The notes beneath the pieces were generated by a model. It made no database searches and was not told the DNA's origin. It worked only from the letters and a program-made list of their open reading frames with translations. From Flavobacterium bernardetii (GTDB taxonomy: Bacteria; Bacteroidota; Bacteroidia; Flavobacteriales; Flavobacteriaceae), in the NCBI RefSeq assembly GCF_011305415.1, contig NZ_JAANOQ010000002.1, forward strand, positions 243,186 to 307,185: a DNA stretch of 64,000 nt, written 5' to 3'. Positions 8,293 through 17,747 of this stretch are shown here, piece after piece (the first letter of the stretch is position 1; every line of letters starts with the position of its first letter). Position numbers and translations under genes: made by a program.

Positions 8293-9273
8293 TTAAATCT
8301 TTCTTTCAATCACGTAATTTACCATTAAAGTAAGTGAATCTTTATAAATAGAAGTAGGGAAGTCTTGGATAAGTAATAATGCTTCTTGTTGAAATTGCAT
8401 CATTTTTTGTTCTGCATATGTAAGTCCGCCGTTGTTTTTCACGAAGGCGATTACTTCTTTGACGCGTTTTTTATCTTTATTATGATTTTTTATCGAATTG
8501 ATAATCCAACTTTTTTCCTTTGAAGAACAATTGTTCAACGTATGAATTAAAGGCAAAGTCATTTTTTGTTCTTTGATGTCAATTCCAGTTGGTTTTCCGA
8601 TGGCGTCTTCGGTATAATCGAATAAATCATCTTTAATTTGAAATGCCATTCCGATTAATTCACCAAACTTTCGCATTTTTTCAACTACTTCTTTGTCTTC
8701 TGGAAGTACAGAACAAGCGCCAAGAGAACAACAAGCCGCAATAAGTGTAGCGGTTTTTTGACGGATGATTTCGTAATAAATATCTTCAGTGATGTCTAAT
8801 TTTCTGGCTTTTTCAATTTGTAATAATTCTCCTTCGCTCATTTCACGAACGGCAACTGAAATTATTTTTAACAAATCGAAATCGTTATTATCTATGGAAA
8901 GTAATAAGCCTTTTGAAAGCAAATAATCGCCAACTAAAACCGCAATTTTATTTTTCCAAAGTGCGTTTATTGAGAAAAAACCACGACGTTTATTACTATC
9001 GTCAACCACATCATCATGAACTAAAGTTGCTGTGTGAATTAGTTCAATAACTGAAGCTCCGCGATATGTTCTATCATTTACTTCTCCGCCCGAAACCATT
9101 TTCGCAGTAAGAAAAACAAACATTGGACGCATTTGTTTCCCTTTTCGATTTACAATATAATGTGTAATTCGATTCAGTAGCGCCACTTTAGAAGACATAG
9201 CTTCTTGAAACTTCTTTTCGAAAAGTTCCATTTCATGAAGTATGGGTTCTTTAATTTGCTCTGTGATTTTCAT
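8293..9273 (-). CDS. Polyprenyl diphosphate synthase
   Basis: Condenses isopentenyl diphosphate onto an allylic diphosphate to build the isoprenoid tail of the quinone, most likely menaquinone. 326 aa. The first Asp-rich motif is DDVVDD at 87-92 and the second is KDDLFDY near 217; GKQMRP at about 45-50 is the substrate-binding region. Product length cannot be fixed from sequence, so octaprenyl or similar is only likely. It sits 35 bp behind rlmN on the same strand, probably in one transcript. Confidence 0.9.
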   Translation of the reverse strand: MKITEQIKEPILHEMELFEKKFQEAMSSKVALLNRITHYIVNRKGKQMRPMFVFLTAKMVSGGEVNDRTYRGASVIELIHTATLVHDDVVDDSNKRRGFFSINALWKNKIAVLVGDYLLSKGLLLSIDNNDFDLLKIISVAVREMSEGELLQIEKARKLDITEDIYYEIIRQKTATLIAACCSLGACSVLPEDKEVVEKMRKFGELIGMAFQIKDDLFDYTEDAIGKPTGIDIKEQKMTLPLIHTLNNCSSKEKSWIINSIKNHNKDKKRVKEVIAFVKNNGGLTYAEQKMMQFQQEALLLIQDFPTSIYKDSLTLMVNYVIERKI

Positions 9274-9308
9274 AGTGTGTCAAAAGTAGCAATTTTCAAG
9301 TTAATTTA

Positions 9309-10349
9309 CTAACTCTTATTTGCCAATTGTCCACAAGCGGCATCAATATCTTTTCCACGGCTTTTTCGAACTTTAACTACAATATTATTTCTTTCTAAAG
9401 CAGTAATGTAATCTTTTGTAGCTTGTTCATCGGCTTGTTGAAAATCACCATCGTCAATGGCGTTGTATTCAATTAAGTTGACTTTACAAGGCACATGTTT
9501 ACAAAATTTAACCAATGCATCAATTGAAGCTTTATCGTCATTGATGTTTTTCCAAACTACGTATTCATAAGTGATTTTGCTTTTTGTTTTGGCGTACCAA
9601 TATTCTAAAGCTTCACGTAATTCTGGTAATGGAAAACTCTTGGTAAATGGCATAATTTCATTTCGAATCGCTTCAATCGCTGAGTGTAAAGAAACCGCTA
9701 AATTGAATTTCACCTCATCATCCGCCATTTTTTTAATCATTTTTGAAACACCAGAAGTTGAAACGGTAATACGTTTTGGTGACATGCCTAATCCTTCGTT
9801 TGACGTAATCATGTCAATTGCTTTCATTACGTTTGGGTAATTCATTAAAGGTTCGCCCATTCCCATGAAAACTATGTTAGAAAGTGGTCTGTCATAATAC
9901 AGTTTACTTTCATTATCAATCGCAACAACTTGGTCATAAATTTCACCAGGTGTCAAATTTCGCATACGTTTCAAACGAGCAGTTGCGCAAAAATTACAAT
10001 CTAAACTACAACCAACTTGACTAGAAACACAAGCTGTTGTTCTGGTTTTTGTTGGAATCAGCACACTTTCTACAATTAAATCATCGTGTAAACGAACGGC
10101 ATTTTTAACTGTTCCGTCTTCACTACGTTGCATGGTGTCGACTTTTACATGATTAATGACGAAGTTCGCTTCTAACATGGTACGAGTTTCCTTTGAAACG
10201 TTAGTCATATTTTCAAATGAATGTGCACTTTTGCTCCATAACCATTCGTAAATTTGATTCCCACGAAAGGCTTTGTCTCCGTTAGTTACGAAAAATTCTC
10301 TTAATTGCTCTTTTGATAAAGCTCTGATGTCTTTTTTGTCTGCTTGCAT
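9309..10349 (-). CDS. rlmN: 23S rRNA/tRNA adenine-C2 methyltransferase RlmN
   Basis: A radical-SAM enzyme that methylates A2503 of 23S rRNA and A37 of some tRNAs. The iron-sulfur motif CSLDCNFC has ligands at Cys114, 118 and 121, and the catalytic Cys is in the C-terminal DAACGQL. Length 346 aa is normal. The segment VFMGMGEPLMNY is a family hallmark. The first gene of a likely rlmN-polyprenyl synthase transcript; divergent from the O-methyltransferase. Confidence 0.96.
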   Translation of the reverse strand: MQADKKDIRALSKEQLREFFVTNGDKAFRGNQIYEWLWSKSAHSFENMTNVSKETRTMLEANFVINHVKVDTMQRSEDGTVKNAVRLHDDLIVESVLIPTKTRTTACVSSQVGCSLDCNFCATARLKRMRNLTPGEIYDQVVAIDNESKLYYDRPLSNIVFMGMGEPLMNYPNVMKAIDMITSNEGLGMSPKRITVSTSGVSKMIKKMADDEVKFNLAVSLHSAIEAIRNEIMPFTKSFPLPELREALEYWYAKTKSKITYEYVVWKNINDDKASIDALVKFCKHVPCKVNLIEYNAIDDGDFQQADEQATKDYITALERNNIVVKVRKSRGKDIDAACGQLANKS

Positions 10350-10370
10350 GGTGCAAAGATAGCATTAATG

Positions 10371-10402
10371 TGTCAATTTATCAATTTGTCAATATGCCGA
10401 TA
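10371..10402. repeat. Octamer tandem array upstream of rlmN (4 units)
   Basis: Four consecutive 8-bp units of the form TRTCAATT, the last two diverged (TGTCAATA, TGCCGATA), in the divergent gap between rlmN and the O-methyltransferase. Related in style to the 7-bp arrays elsewhere in the window. Confidence 0.6.
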
Positions 10403-10436
10403 TTATAATTGATCAATTGTTATTGGTTTTTGAAAT

Positions 10437-10465
10437 TGTCATTGCTATTGAAATTCGTACTTTTG
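10437..10465 (+). promoter_or_regulatory. Flavobacterial housekeeping promoter of the O-methyltransferase gene
   Basis: TTG at 10437-10439, an 18-bp spacer and TACTTTTG at 10458-10465 fit the Bacteroidota -33 TTG / -7 TAnnTTTG consensus. Transcription would begin near 10470, about 15 nt before the ATG. Confidence 0.6.
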
Positions 10466-10486
10466 TGCTTTGAAATTTAAATAATT

Positions 10487-11128
10487 ATGCACTTTATATC
10501 AGAAGATTTAGAAAATTACGTAGCCAATCATTCTCAACAAGAACCAGAATTATTGGTAAAGTTGAATAAAGAAACACATCAGAAAATTTTGCAACCAAGA
10601 ATGTTAAGTGGACATTTTCAAGGTCGAGTTTTGAGTATGTTATCTAAGATTATTCATCCGAAAACTATTTTAGAAATTGGCACTTACACGGGTTACGCGG
10701 CATTATGTTTGGCGGAAGGTTTGCAAGAAAACGGAACTTTGGATACGATTGATATAAATGAAGAATTAGAAGAAATTCAACAAAAATATTTTGATTTGTC
10801 TCCTTATTCGAATCAAATAAAACAACATATTGGTGATGCGATTGAAATTATTCCAACCTTAAATAAGAAATTCGATTTAGTGTTTATTGATGCAGATAAA
10901 GAAAATTACATCAATTATTTTCACTTAATTGTACCGTTGATGAATAAAGGTGGAATTATTTTGTCTGATAACGTATTGTGGAGCGGAAAGGTTTTGGAAG
11001 AAGTAAAAGCTAACGATAAAAGCACGCAAATTTTATTAGATTACAACAGAATCATCAATGAAGATGAACGAGTAGAAACCGTATTATTACCTATTCGTGA
11101 TGGGTTAACTGTTACTCGGGTGAAGTAG
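10487..11128 (+). CDS. Class I SAM-dependent O-methyltransferase (CCoAOMT-like)
   Basis: 213 residues matching the caffeoyl-CoA O-methyltransferase-like family of bacteria: LEIGTYTGYAALCLAEGL is the SAM-binding motif I (about 61-78), and FDLVFIDADKENY and LSDNVLWSGKV are the metal-binding Asp segments. Physiological substrate unknown; bacterial members act on catechol-type hydroxyls in vitro. It is a single gene with its own promoter. Its 3' end overlaps the convergent membrane-protein gene by 24 bp. Confidence 0.88.
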   Translation: MHFISEDLENYVANHSQQEPELLVKLNKETHQKILQPRMLSGHFQGRVLSMLSKIIHPKTILEIGTYTGYAALCLAEGLQENGTLDTIDINEELEEIQQKYFDLSPYSNQIKQHIGDAIEIIPTLNKKFDLVFIDADKENYINYFHLIVPLMNKGGIILSDNVLWSGKVLEEVKANDKSTQILLDYNRIINEDERVETVLLPIRDGLTVTRVK

Positions 11129-12382
11129 ATTTTTTTGAAATTCTTTTAATGCAAAACCAATTACAATCAATTGGAAAGGCATCATGTAGCGAGAAGAATT
11201 TACAGGTCCAGAAATCAAAAAATTATAAACAAACAATATGAATAAATACAAAATTAAATTACTGTATTTGTGTTTTGCTATGTGTTTAAAAAAATAAAAA
11301 TATTTAAAAATATTAATAAAGAATATTGGTATTAATAATATAATTATAATAATCATTTTGTCTTTAAAAAGAGATTGTATGGATTTATTTCCATTTAAAA
11401 TTTCTAAGAAACCTTGCTTTCCATCTTCTTTATCGAAAAAAGTCATTATGTCAAATCTTCCTGGATCAAAAACACCACGAATTGCAGTTTTTAAATGATA
11501 AAATGAATAACTAAAAAAGTTATTTTTAATTTCGTTAAAACCTACATTTTTTAAATAAATATTTTGTTCTTTAAAACTTTTATCAACATAATTTTTGTTC
11601 TCATAAACTTCTTTGTGCCATTTGTCAGCTTCCTTTTTTCCTAGTTTAGAAGCTTTGAAATAATATAAATTATAGTTTATTAAATTATAGTTTTCTATTG
11701 AAGAAAAATGTTTGAAACCAGATTTTTGTTCATTATGAAATAAGTATAATTGTAAAATTATAACAGGAAAAAATAACCAAAAGCTAAAAGTTTTATTTTT
11801 GAATAAATAGTAAGCAAAGAATAAAAAATTAATATAAATAAAAGGATAAAAAACAGGTTTTGTAAATGCTAAAAGAACGGTTATTACTTGAATAATTATA
11901 AAATTTCTTTTGCAAAATGGTTCTAATAAAACTAATGTTAAAATATTGATTAATAATAAAACTATCCATTCGGACATTATTAACTGAGAATAAATAAAAA
12001 TACTTGGAGTCAAAAATAAAATCACAACTAATAAATTTGAAATTTTTACTTCTAACTTTTTTAAAATTTTGAAAAATATAAAAACGCTAAAAAAACTAAT
12101 TATTGTCTGAATACCAATTATAAGAACAATTGGGAAGTTAACAAAAAAGGATAAGAAGAACGGGTAAACAAAAGGTCTTTTAGTGGTTAATTCAATCTCT
12201 GATGTGTTTTCAAAATAGCTTAAATTGTTGATTAATTTAGCAACTTCTAAATATTCGTGAGAATCTGCTAAAAAATAATTTCCAGATAAAATTCTAAAAA
12301 ACATGAACAAGAAATAGAATAAACCAATATAGGCTAAAACTCTTTTTTCTTGCTTTGAAAAACTGTTGCAATTAAAAAACAT
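11105..12382 (-). CDS. Multi-pass membrane protein, GT-C glycosyltransferase-like
   Basis: 425 residues with about ten hydrophobic helices and a charged loop between them. The first loop holds SHEYLEVAKLINN after YFLADS, which resembles the acidic catalytic loop of GT-C enzymes that use lipid-linked sugars, but the match is weak. It lies 4 bp behind an FAD oxidoreductase gene and near a PAP2 phosphatase, which supports an envelope-glycan role. Very AT-rich, as is common for such membrane genes. The substrate is unknown; the alternative is a plain hypothetical membrane protein. Confidence 0.5.
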   Translation of the reverse strand: MFFNCNSFSKQEKRVLAYIGLFYFLFMFFRILSGNYFLADSHEYLEVAKLINNLSYFENTSEIELTTKRPFVYPFFLSFFVNFPIVLIIGIQTIISFFSVFIFFKILKKLEVKISNLLVVILFLTPSIFIYSQLIMSEWIVLLLINILTLVLLEPFCKRNFIIIQVITVLLAFTKPVFYPFIYINFLFFAYYLFKNKTFSFWLFFPVIILQLYLFHNEQKSGFKHFSSIENYNLINYNLYYFKASKLGKKEADKWHKEVYENKNYVDKSFKEQNIYLKNVGFNEIKNNFFSYSFYHLKTAIRGVFDPGRFDIMTFFDKEDGKQGFLEILNGNKSIQSLFKDKMIIIIILLIPIFFINIFKYFYFFKHIAKHKYSNLILYLFILFVYNFLISGPVNSSRYMMPFQLIVIGFALKEFQKNLLHPSNS

Positions 12383-12386
12383 AAAT

Positions 12387-13934
12387 TTATTTTTCCTCGT
12401 GATATTCTTCTTCAGTGTTAATGCTCCAAATATTTGATTTATCTGTAATGTTGTTTTTTATGTTTTGAACCGCTTGCATTGCAGTAAGCATAGAATGGTC
12501 TTGGTTGTTATATTTGTGCATGCCATTTCTTCCGACTAAAAAAAGGTTTTCAATTGTATCAGTAAAATTTTGAATTTCATTAAACTCGGAATAACTTCCA
12601 AAATATGCTGGATAGGTTTTAGGAACTTTAATAACTTTTGAGTCTAATACATTTTCAAATGAATTAATGAAACCTAATTTAATCATTTCATTGGTGGCTA
12701 ATTTAATCATTTCTTCTTCGGAAAAATTCCAAATTTTATCAATATCATTGCAGAAATATTCTAAACCAACCCAAGTTTTAGAAGTGTCTGAAACCATGTG
12801 TGGGCTCCAATTGTTAAATATCTGTAATCGTCCAACTTTGACATACGATTCTTGAATATAAATCCAGTTGTCTTCTAATTTAAAGTTAATGTGGTTCAGA
12901 AGTAACCCAACAGTGATAAAATCTCTATACATTAAGCCATTTGCAACTTCTTTTGCTTTTTTAGGAACATCAGAACTTAAACTTTTTATTAATTCTTTTA
13001 TTGGCATTGTAGAAATGCAATAATCACATTCTATGGTTTCTTTATTTTTAGTTAAAATATTTTCGATAACAACACTTAAAACTTTATTGTTTACAATGTT
13101 TATTGCCGTAACTCTGTTGTTTTGTTTTAATATAGCTCCATCATTTTTTATTTTTTCGGCAACGGTCTCCCACATTTGACCAGGACCAAATTTTGGATAT
13201 AAAAAATATTCTATTAATGAGGTTTCTTTGTTTTTTTGACTTAAATCCTTCTTGTTGGTTTTAAAAAGAGTTGAGATAGCATTCGTTAGTGTTTTAGTAA
13301 TAGATAAACCTTTTATTCTTTGCGCACCCCATTCTGCACTGATTTCGGAACAAGGAACACCCCAAACTTTTTCAGTATAATCTTTGAAAAATGTTTTGTA
13401 TAATCTGTTTCCAAATCTATTTATAAAAAACTGTTCTAGAGTTTTAGGGTTTTTTATTGGGAAAAGCACTGATTTTGTATAGCTTAAGCCTATTAAAAAA
13501 GTATTAAAAAAACCAAGATTAAGTATTGTTTGAAGAGATAAGCTAATTGGATAATCGAAAAACTTATTGTTGAAAAAAATTCTAGATTTTCTTTTTCTGA
13601 CTAATAAAACATTGTCATTGTTAGATGTTGAATTGTTTTCAATTTGGAGTTCTTGTTTTTTGTTTTGATAAGTTAGTTCAACTTTTTGTTCTTCAGAATG
13701 AATAGGTAAAATTTCTTGCCACCAATTCATTACCACATCTGATTTTGAAAAAAAACGATGACCTCCAATATCAATTCTGTTACCATTATGGTTTTCAGTA
13801 CGAGAAATTCCGCCCCAAAATTCACTCATTTCTATAACGATTGGATTGATGTCAGTGCGTTTAGTAAATTCATAAGCTGCTGTTAATCCTGCAGGACCAC
13901 CACCAATTATTACTGCTGTTTTTTGGGTTTTCAA
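12387..13934 (-). CDS. FAD-dependent oxidoreductase, UDP-galactopyranose mutase/protoporphyrinogen oxidase-like
   Basis: 515 residues. A Rossmann dinucleotide motif [12 protein letters not shown] is at about 11-22 and an acidic residue follows ([10 protein letters not shown]). The segment [14 protein letters not shown] is typical of the NAD(P)/FAD-binding amine-oxidase group that is often encoded next to polysaccharide glycosyltransferases. The C-terminal [18 protein letters not shown] segment is also characteristic. It overlaps the PAP2 gene by 4 bp and precedes a GT-C-like protein, so a role in modifying a lipid-linked sugar is likely but unproven. UDP-galactopyranose mutase proper is usually shorter, near 370 aa. 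Confidence 0.8.
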   Translation of the reverse strand: MKTQKTAVIIGGGPAGLTAAYEFTKRTDINPIVIEMSEFWGGISRTENHNGNRIDIGGHRFFSKSDVVMNWWQEILPIHSEEQKVELTYQNKKQELQIENNSTSNNDNVLLVRKRKSRIFFNNKFFDYPISLSLQTILNLGFFNTFLIGLSYTKSVLFPIKNPKTLEQFFINRFGNRLYKTFFKDYTEKVWGVPCSEISAEWGAQRIKGLSITKTLTNAISTLFKTNKKDLSQKNKETSLIEYFLYPKFGPGQMWETVAEKIKNDGAILKQNNRVTAINIVNNKVLSVVIENILTKNKETIECDYCISTMPIKELIKSLSSDVPKKAKEVANGLMYRDFITVGLLLNHINFKLEDNWIYIQESYVKVGRLQIFNNWSPHMVSDTSKTWVGLEYFCNDIDKIWNFSEEEMIKLATNEMIKLGFINSFENVLDSKVIKVPKTYPAYFGSYSEFNEIQNFTDTIENLFLVGRNGMHKYNNQDHSMLTAMQAVQNIKNNITDKSNIWSINTEEEYHEEK

Positions 13935-14494
13935 GATGTAATGTATTTAGAAATAATTTTCAAATAAAGCCTATAAAACAAAATCCCTACTAAGGTTCCG
14001 AAAATATAACCAGAAATAATATCTAAAGGAAAGTGTAAGCCTAAATAAATTCGGCTATATGCAAAAATTAAAGGGTATAAAAAAATCAAATAGCTGTATT
14101 TGTAGTAACTTCTTAAAACTAAAAACACAAACATCATTGCGGCCATTGAATTAGCAGCATGACCTGAAAAATAACTAAAAGTTTCGCTGTCTTTTACAAT
14201 TCTAATTAAGCCAACTAATTCTTCATCATTACAAGGACGAATTCGTTGTACAGAGAATTTTATTAAATCGGTAATTTCGTTGGTGAAAGTGATTAATGCA
14301 GCAACTGTAAGTAATACAATTACTAATTGCTTAGTTCCTATTTTTTTGTAAAGAATTACTAAAAGTAAAAGGAAAAAAGGAATCCAATTGAATTGTTTGG
14401 TCACTAATAACCAAATACCATCAAAGGGTTCAGAACCTAAATTGTTTAAAAAAATAAATAATTTTTTATCTAAATTTATTACTTCTTCAAGCAT
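13931..14494 (-). CDS. PAP2-family membrane phosphatase
   Basis: 187 residues with five or six membrane helices and the full three-part PAP2 signature: K79-x6-RP, S110-G-H112, and S147-R-x5-H154-x3-D158. It probably dephosphorylates undecaprenyl diphosphate or another lipid phosphate on the periplasmic side. Translation is coupled at both ends: 1-bp overlap with the tatA stop and 4-bp overlap with the oxidoreductase gene. The exact substrate cannot be told from sequence. Confidence 0.9.
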   Translation of the reverse strand: MLEEVINLDKKLFIFLNNLGSEPFDGIWLLVTKQFNWIPFFLLLLVILYKKIGTKQLVIVLLTVAALITFTNEITDLIKFSVQRIRPCNDEELVGLIRIVKDSETFSYFSGHAANSMAAMMFVFLVLRSYYKYSYLIFLYPLIFAYSRIYLGLHFPLDIISGYIFGTLVGILFYRLYLKIISKYITS

Positions 14495-14826
14495 TACATT
14501 TGACGTTTTATTGGTCCAGATAAGTTTTCAATATCTTCTTTAATTTCATTAATTGGATTGGCTAAGTCAATTGGATTAATAGATTTACTCATGCTTTCTT
14601 TAGCGCTTGCAATTTCATCTGAAATTCCGCCCGTTAAGCTTTTCATGTCTAAACCGTTATCTTCTGCACCTTTTTGAATTTCGTGTTTAATTTCATTGGT
14701 TGCATTTTTCAATTGCGCCATACCTTTTCCTAAAGTTCTAGCGATTTCTGGAATCTTATCTGATCCAAAAAGCATTAGAATAACAATTAATATAAAAAAT
14801 ATTTCGCCTCCGCCAATACCAAACAT
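14494..14826 (-). CDS. tatA: Twin-arginine translocase subunit TatA/TatE family
   Basis: A pore subunit of the Tat pathway for folded proteins. I chose the ATG at 14826 (110 aa, MFGIGGGEIFFILIVILMLF) because TatA proteins start right before the short membrane helix; an upstream in-frame ATG at 14871 would add 15 residues that do not fit. The helix is at about 5-22, then the conserved FGSDKIPEIARTLGK hinge and an amphipathic helix, then an acidic tail. First gene of a four-gene transcript with the PAP2, oxidoreductase and membrane-protein genes. No tatC is nearby. Confidence 0.92.
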   Translation of the reverse strand: MFGIGGGEIFFILIVILMLFGSDKIPEIARTLGKGMAQLKNATNEIKHEIQKGAEDNGLDMKSLTGGISDEIASAKESMSKSINPIDLANPINEIKEDIENLSGPIKRQM

Positions 14827-14882
14827 AGTTTTGATTTTTAAATTTTTAGCTAAAAAATAACCGAACTGCAAAGTTAGTAAAA

Positions 14883-14913
14883 GTTAGAAGTTAGAAGTTA
14901 GAAGTTAGAAGTT
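14883..14913. repeat. Perfect heptamer array (GTTAGAA x4)
   Basis: Four exact GTTAGAA units plus a partial GTT, and one diverged unit (GTTAGTA) just upstream. It lies between tatA and the M1 peptidase terminator. Confidence 0.9.
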
Positions 14914-14923
14914 TTTTTGTAAA

Positions 14924-14956
14924 AAAAAGCGAAGTTGAATATCAACTTCGCTTTTT
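14924..14956 (-). terminator. Terminator after the M1 peptidase gene
   Basis: Perfect 15-bp stem AAAAAGCGAAGTTGA (14924-14938) and its complement (14942-14956) with a 3-nt loop, 8 bp past the peptidase stop. Confidence 0.85.
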
Positions 14957-14964
14957 AAAATATT

Positions 14965-17235
14965 TTATTTTTTTTCGATTTCACTAAATTTATCAACAAC
15001 CTCTTCTTTTGGCCAAGTGTTATTAGTTACATCAATATCTGCTGTTTCTAATTTTGGGTCTAATTGAATTTTAACTACTTTTTTCTCAGTCGCAAAAACG
15101 CGTTTTGTAGTAGTGTTATTTCTTCTCCAAATTTGAACTGGGAATTTATGAATTTCTTTTGTTCCGTCTTCAAAATTTAATTCTGCGATAATTGGCATCA
15201 TTAAACTTCCTGGTTTTTCAAATTCTACTTCGTAAAAGTATTTTGGGTTTTTTAATTTAGCTCTTTCTTCAACAGTATAGTTTTTAGTTAAGAAATCGTT
15301 CAGAATAATAACTTTTTCTTTTTCTAAAGCTGCTTTTTGTTCAGGTTTCAATTCTGTGTTTTCACTATTTACGATATGTAAAAGCGGACCTGCATCTGCA
15401 ACTTTTCTTCCTCTTCTGTTAAAAGATGCTGTAGTTTCTTTAGTTGCGTTTTCAGTAACATAAAATTGTTTTACGTTTTTAATTCCTAAATCTACTACAT
15501 CAGTAGAGTAGAACCAACCTTTCCAAAACCAATCTAAATCTACAGCAGAAGCGTCTTCCATTGTTCTGAAGAAATCTTCTGGAGTTGGATGTTTAAATTT
15601 CCAACGATTTGCGTATGTTTTAAATGCATGGTCAAACAATTCGTGACCCATAATAGTTTCACGTAAAATATTTAACCCAGTTGCAGGCTTTCCGTAAGCA
15701 TTAGCGCCAAAATTATAAACCACGTCTCCGCTGCTCATAATTGGTTCTAAAAATTGTTGATTTCCTTTCATATAAGGAACAATTAATTTTGCAGGACCTC
15801 TATCTACTGGAAAGTCTTTTTCAAATTCTATTTCAGTTAAATATTCTAAGAAAGTATTTAAACCTTCATCCATCCAAGTCCATTGTCTTTCGTCAGAATT
15901 TACAATCATTGGAAAAAAGTTATGACCTACTTCATGAATAATTACACCTAACATTCCGTATTTTACACGGTCGCTAATTTTTCCGTTTTCGTCTGGACGA
16001 CCAAAATTCCAACAAATCATTGGGTATTCCATTCCTTGGTCTTCAGCAGAAACTGAAATCGCTTTTGGATAAGGATAATCAAAAGTATATTTTGAATACG
16101 TTTTTAAAGTATGTGCAACCGCTTTGGTAGATAAGTTTTCCCAAAGTGGATTTGCTTCTTTTGGATATAATGAAATTGCCATTGGTTTGTTGTTTCCAAC
16201 TTGAACAGCCATTGCGTCTAAAATAAATTTACGAGAAGTAGAAAAGGCGAAATCTCTAACGTTTTCTGCTTTTAAATGCCACGTTTTTTTAGCTGTAGAA
16301 AATCCTTTTTCTGCTGCAGTTGCTTCTTGTTGTGTAACAATTATAACTGGCTTGTCGAAAGAATTTTCAGCTAATTGCCATCTTTTTACTTGTTCTGCCG
16401 TGTATACTTCGTTTCTATTTTGTAAAACTCCAGTTCCGTCTAAGATGTGATCTGCTGGAACTGTGATTTTTACATCATAATTTCCAAAAGTTAAAGCGAA
16501 TTCACTTCTTCCCCAGAATTGCATATTTTGCCATCCTTCTACGTCATTGTAAACACACATTCTTGGATAAAATTGAGCAATAACATATAATTTATTTCCA
16601 TCAGGAAAAAGTTCATATCCAGAACGACCATTGCCGCCATCCTTCATGTAATCATTAATGTTATACCACCATTTGATTGAGAATACTACTTTTTCGCCTT
16701 TTTTCAACGCTTTTGGTAAATCAATACGCATCATTGTGTTGTTGATGGTGTATTTCATGGCGTTACCATTTTCATCTTTCACATATTCCAAATTGAAACC
16801 GCCATCAAAACTTTTACCCATATACGTTTTTGTAAAGTCTTCTGGTGAAGTTGACGATGGCATTATTTGAGAATCTATCAAAGGCGTTTGAGAATCTCTT
16901 TTAGCGATGTTTTGATCTAATTGAATCCATAAATAATCTAAAGATTCTGGTGCGTTATTATAGTAAGTTACCGTTTCACTACCATACATTTTTGATAGTT
17001 TATCGTCTAATTCTAGATTAATTTTATAATCAGCACGTTGCTGGTAATACGCAGGTCCGGGTGCTCCTGAAGCTGTACGAAACATGTTTGGCGTAGCCAT
17101 TTCGGCATACATCTGACTAAATTTGTTAATATCAGTATGACCTTGATCTTTTTTTGCTTCTTCTTTTTTTACTTCCTGTGCGAAAGAAGTAATAGATGTT
17201 AAAAATAAGAAAGCAATTGAAATTGACTTTTTCAT
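14965..17235 (-). CDS. Secreted M1-family zinc metallopeptidase
   Basis: 756 residues with a signal peptide (1-19, ending SFA). The gluzincin motif HEVGH is near residue 435, and the third zinc ligand Glu is in WMDEGLNTFLEYL about 18 residues later. The upstream GMEYPM segment corresponds to the M1 exopeptidase region. It probably trims peptides in the periplasm or outside the cell. Many Bacteroidota carry this long form. It is the last gene of a transcript with two small envelope genes and is followed by a strong terminator. Confidence 0.9.
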   Translation of the reverse strand: MKKSISIAFLFLTSITSFAQEVKKEEAKKDQGHTDINKFSQMYAEMATPNMFRTASGAPGPAYYQQRADYKINLELDDKLSKMYGSETVTYYNNAPESLDYLWIQLDQNIAKRDSQTPLIDSQIMPSSTSPEDFTKTYMGKSFDGGFNLEYVKDENGNAMKYTINNTMMRIDLPKALKKGEKVVFSIKWWYNINDYMKDGGNGRSGYELFPDGNKLYVIAQFYPRMCVYNDVEGWQNMQFWGRSEFALTFGNYDVKITVPADHILDGTGVLQNRNEVYTAEQVKRWQLAENSFDKPVIIVTQQEATAAEKGFSTAKKTWHLKAENVRDFAFSTSRKFILDAMAVQVGNNKPMAISLYPKEANPLWENLSTKAVAHTLKTYSKYTFDYPYPKAISVSAEDQGMEYPMICWNFGRPDENGKISDRVKYGMLGVIIHEVGHNFFPMIVNSDERQWTWMDEGLNTFLEYLTEIEFEKDFPVDRGPAKLIVPYMKGNQQFLEPIMSSGDVVYNFGANAYGKPATGLNILRETIMGHELFDHAFKTYANRWKFKHPTPEDFFRTMEDASAVDLDWFWKGWFYSTDVVDLGIKNVKQFYVTENATKETTASFNRRGRKVADAGPLLHIVNSENTELKPEQKAALEKEKVIILNDFLTKNYTVEERAKLKNPKYFYEVEFEKPGSLMMPIIAELNFEDGTKEIHKFPVQIWRRNNTTTKRVFATEKKVVKIQLDPKLETADIDVTNNTWPKEEVVDKFSEIEKK

Positions 17236-17243
17236 ATAATGTA

Positions 17244-17747
17244 TTATTTATATTTCAGTTTTTGGTTGGTTTCTGTATTAGTAAACAAAATTGTTTTTTT
17301 GTTACCATTAATGTTTAAATGTACTAAATTTTGTTGTTCGCTAAAAATATCAGACAAAACATTGTTTGTAATATCTAATTCTTTTATGTTGTCTTTAAAA
17401 TTAATTTTAAAATAGCAAATTACAATGTTTTCTTCCTGCTCTTTGCTTAAAAATTGAATAGTTTGAATTTTATTATTGATTTTAATTTTAAATTTTTCTT
17501 CTAAATATTTTGCAATATAACTATTTGCATCGGGAACTTCATCCTTAGTTGTAATGTAAAAATGTTTGTTGTGTTTTTTGTATAATGCTTTTTCTAAGTC
17601 GTCAATAAATAATCGGGCCGTAATTTGTACTGCTTTTTTTTCTTTAAAATAATCCACTTGAAAAACCCCAACATAAAATTTATGAAAAGTGAAAGCGCTT
17701 GTAAGTACAAAAAGCGTTACTAATAAACTTATCTTAATCTTATTCAT
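17244..17747 (-). CDS. DUF6702-like secreted protein
   Basis: 167 residues with a signal peptide (1-19, ...TSAFTFHKF). The FHKFYVGVFQVDY start and ITARLFIDDLEKAL segment are typical of the DUF6702 family of Bacteroidota, function unknown. It is 8 bp upstream of the M1 peptidase gene and overlaps the preceding gene by 8 bp, so the three are co-expressed; in other flavobacteria this protein also tends to sit by an M1 peptidase (from memory). Confidence 0.75.
   Translation of the reverse strand: MNKIKISLLVTLFVLTSAFTFHKFYVGVFQVDYFKEKKAVQITARLFIDDLEKALYKKHNKHFYITTKDEVPDANSYIAKYLEEKFKIKINNKIQTIQFLSKEQEENIVICYFKINFKDNIKELDITNNVLSDIFSEQQNLVHLNINGNKKTILFTNTETNQKLKYK

Noticed and set aside
14826-14871. 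Longer tatA start at 14871
   Set aside because: The extra 15 residues precede the family start and do not resemble TatA.
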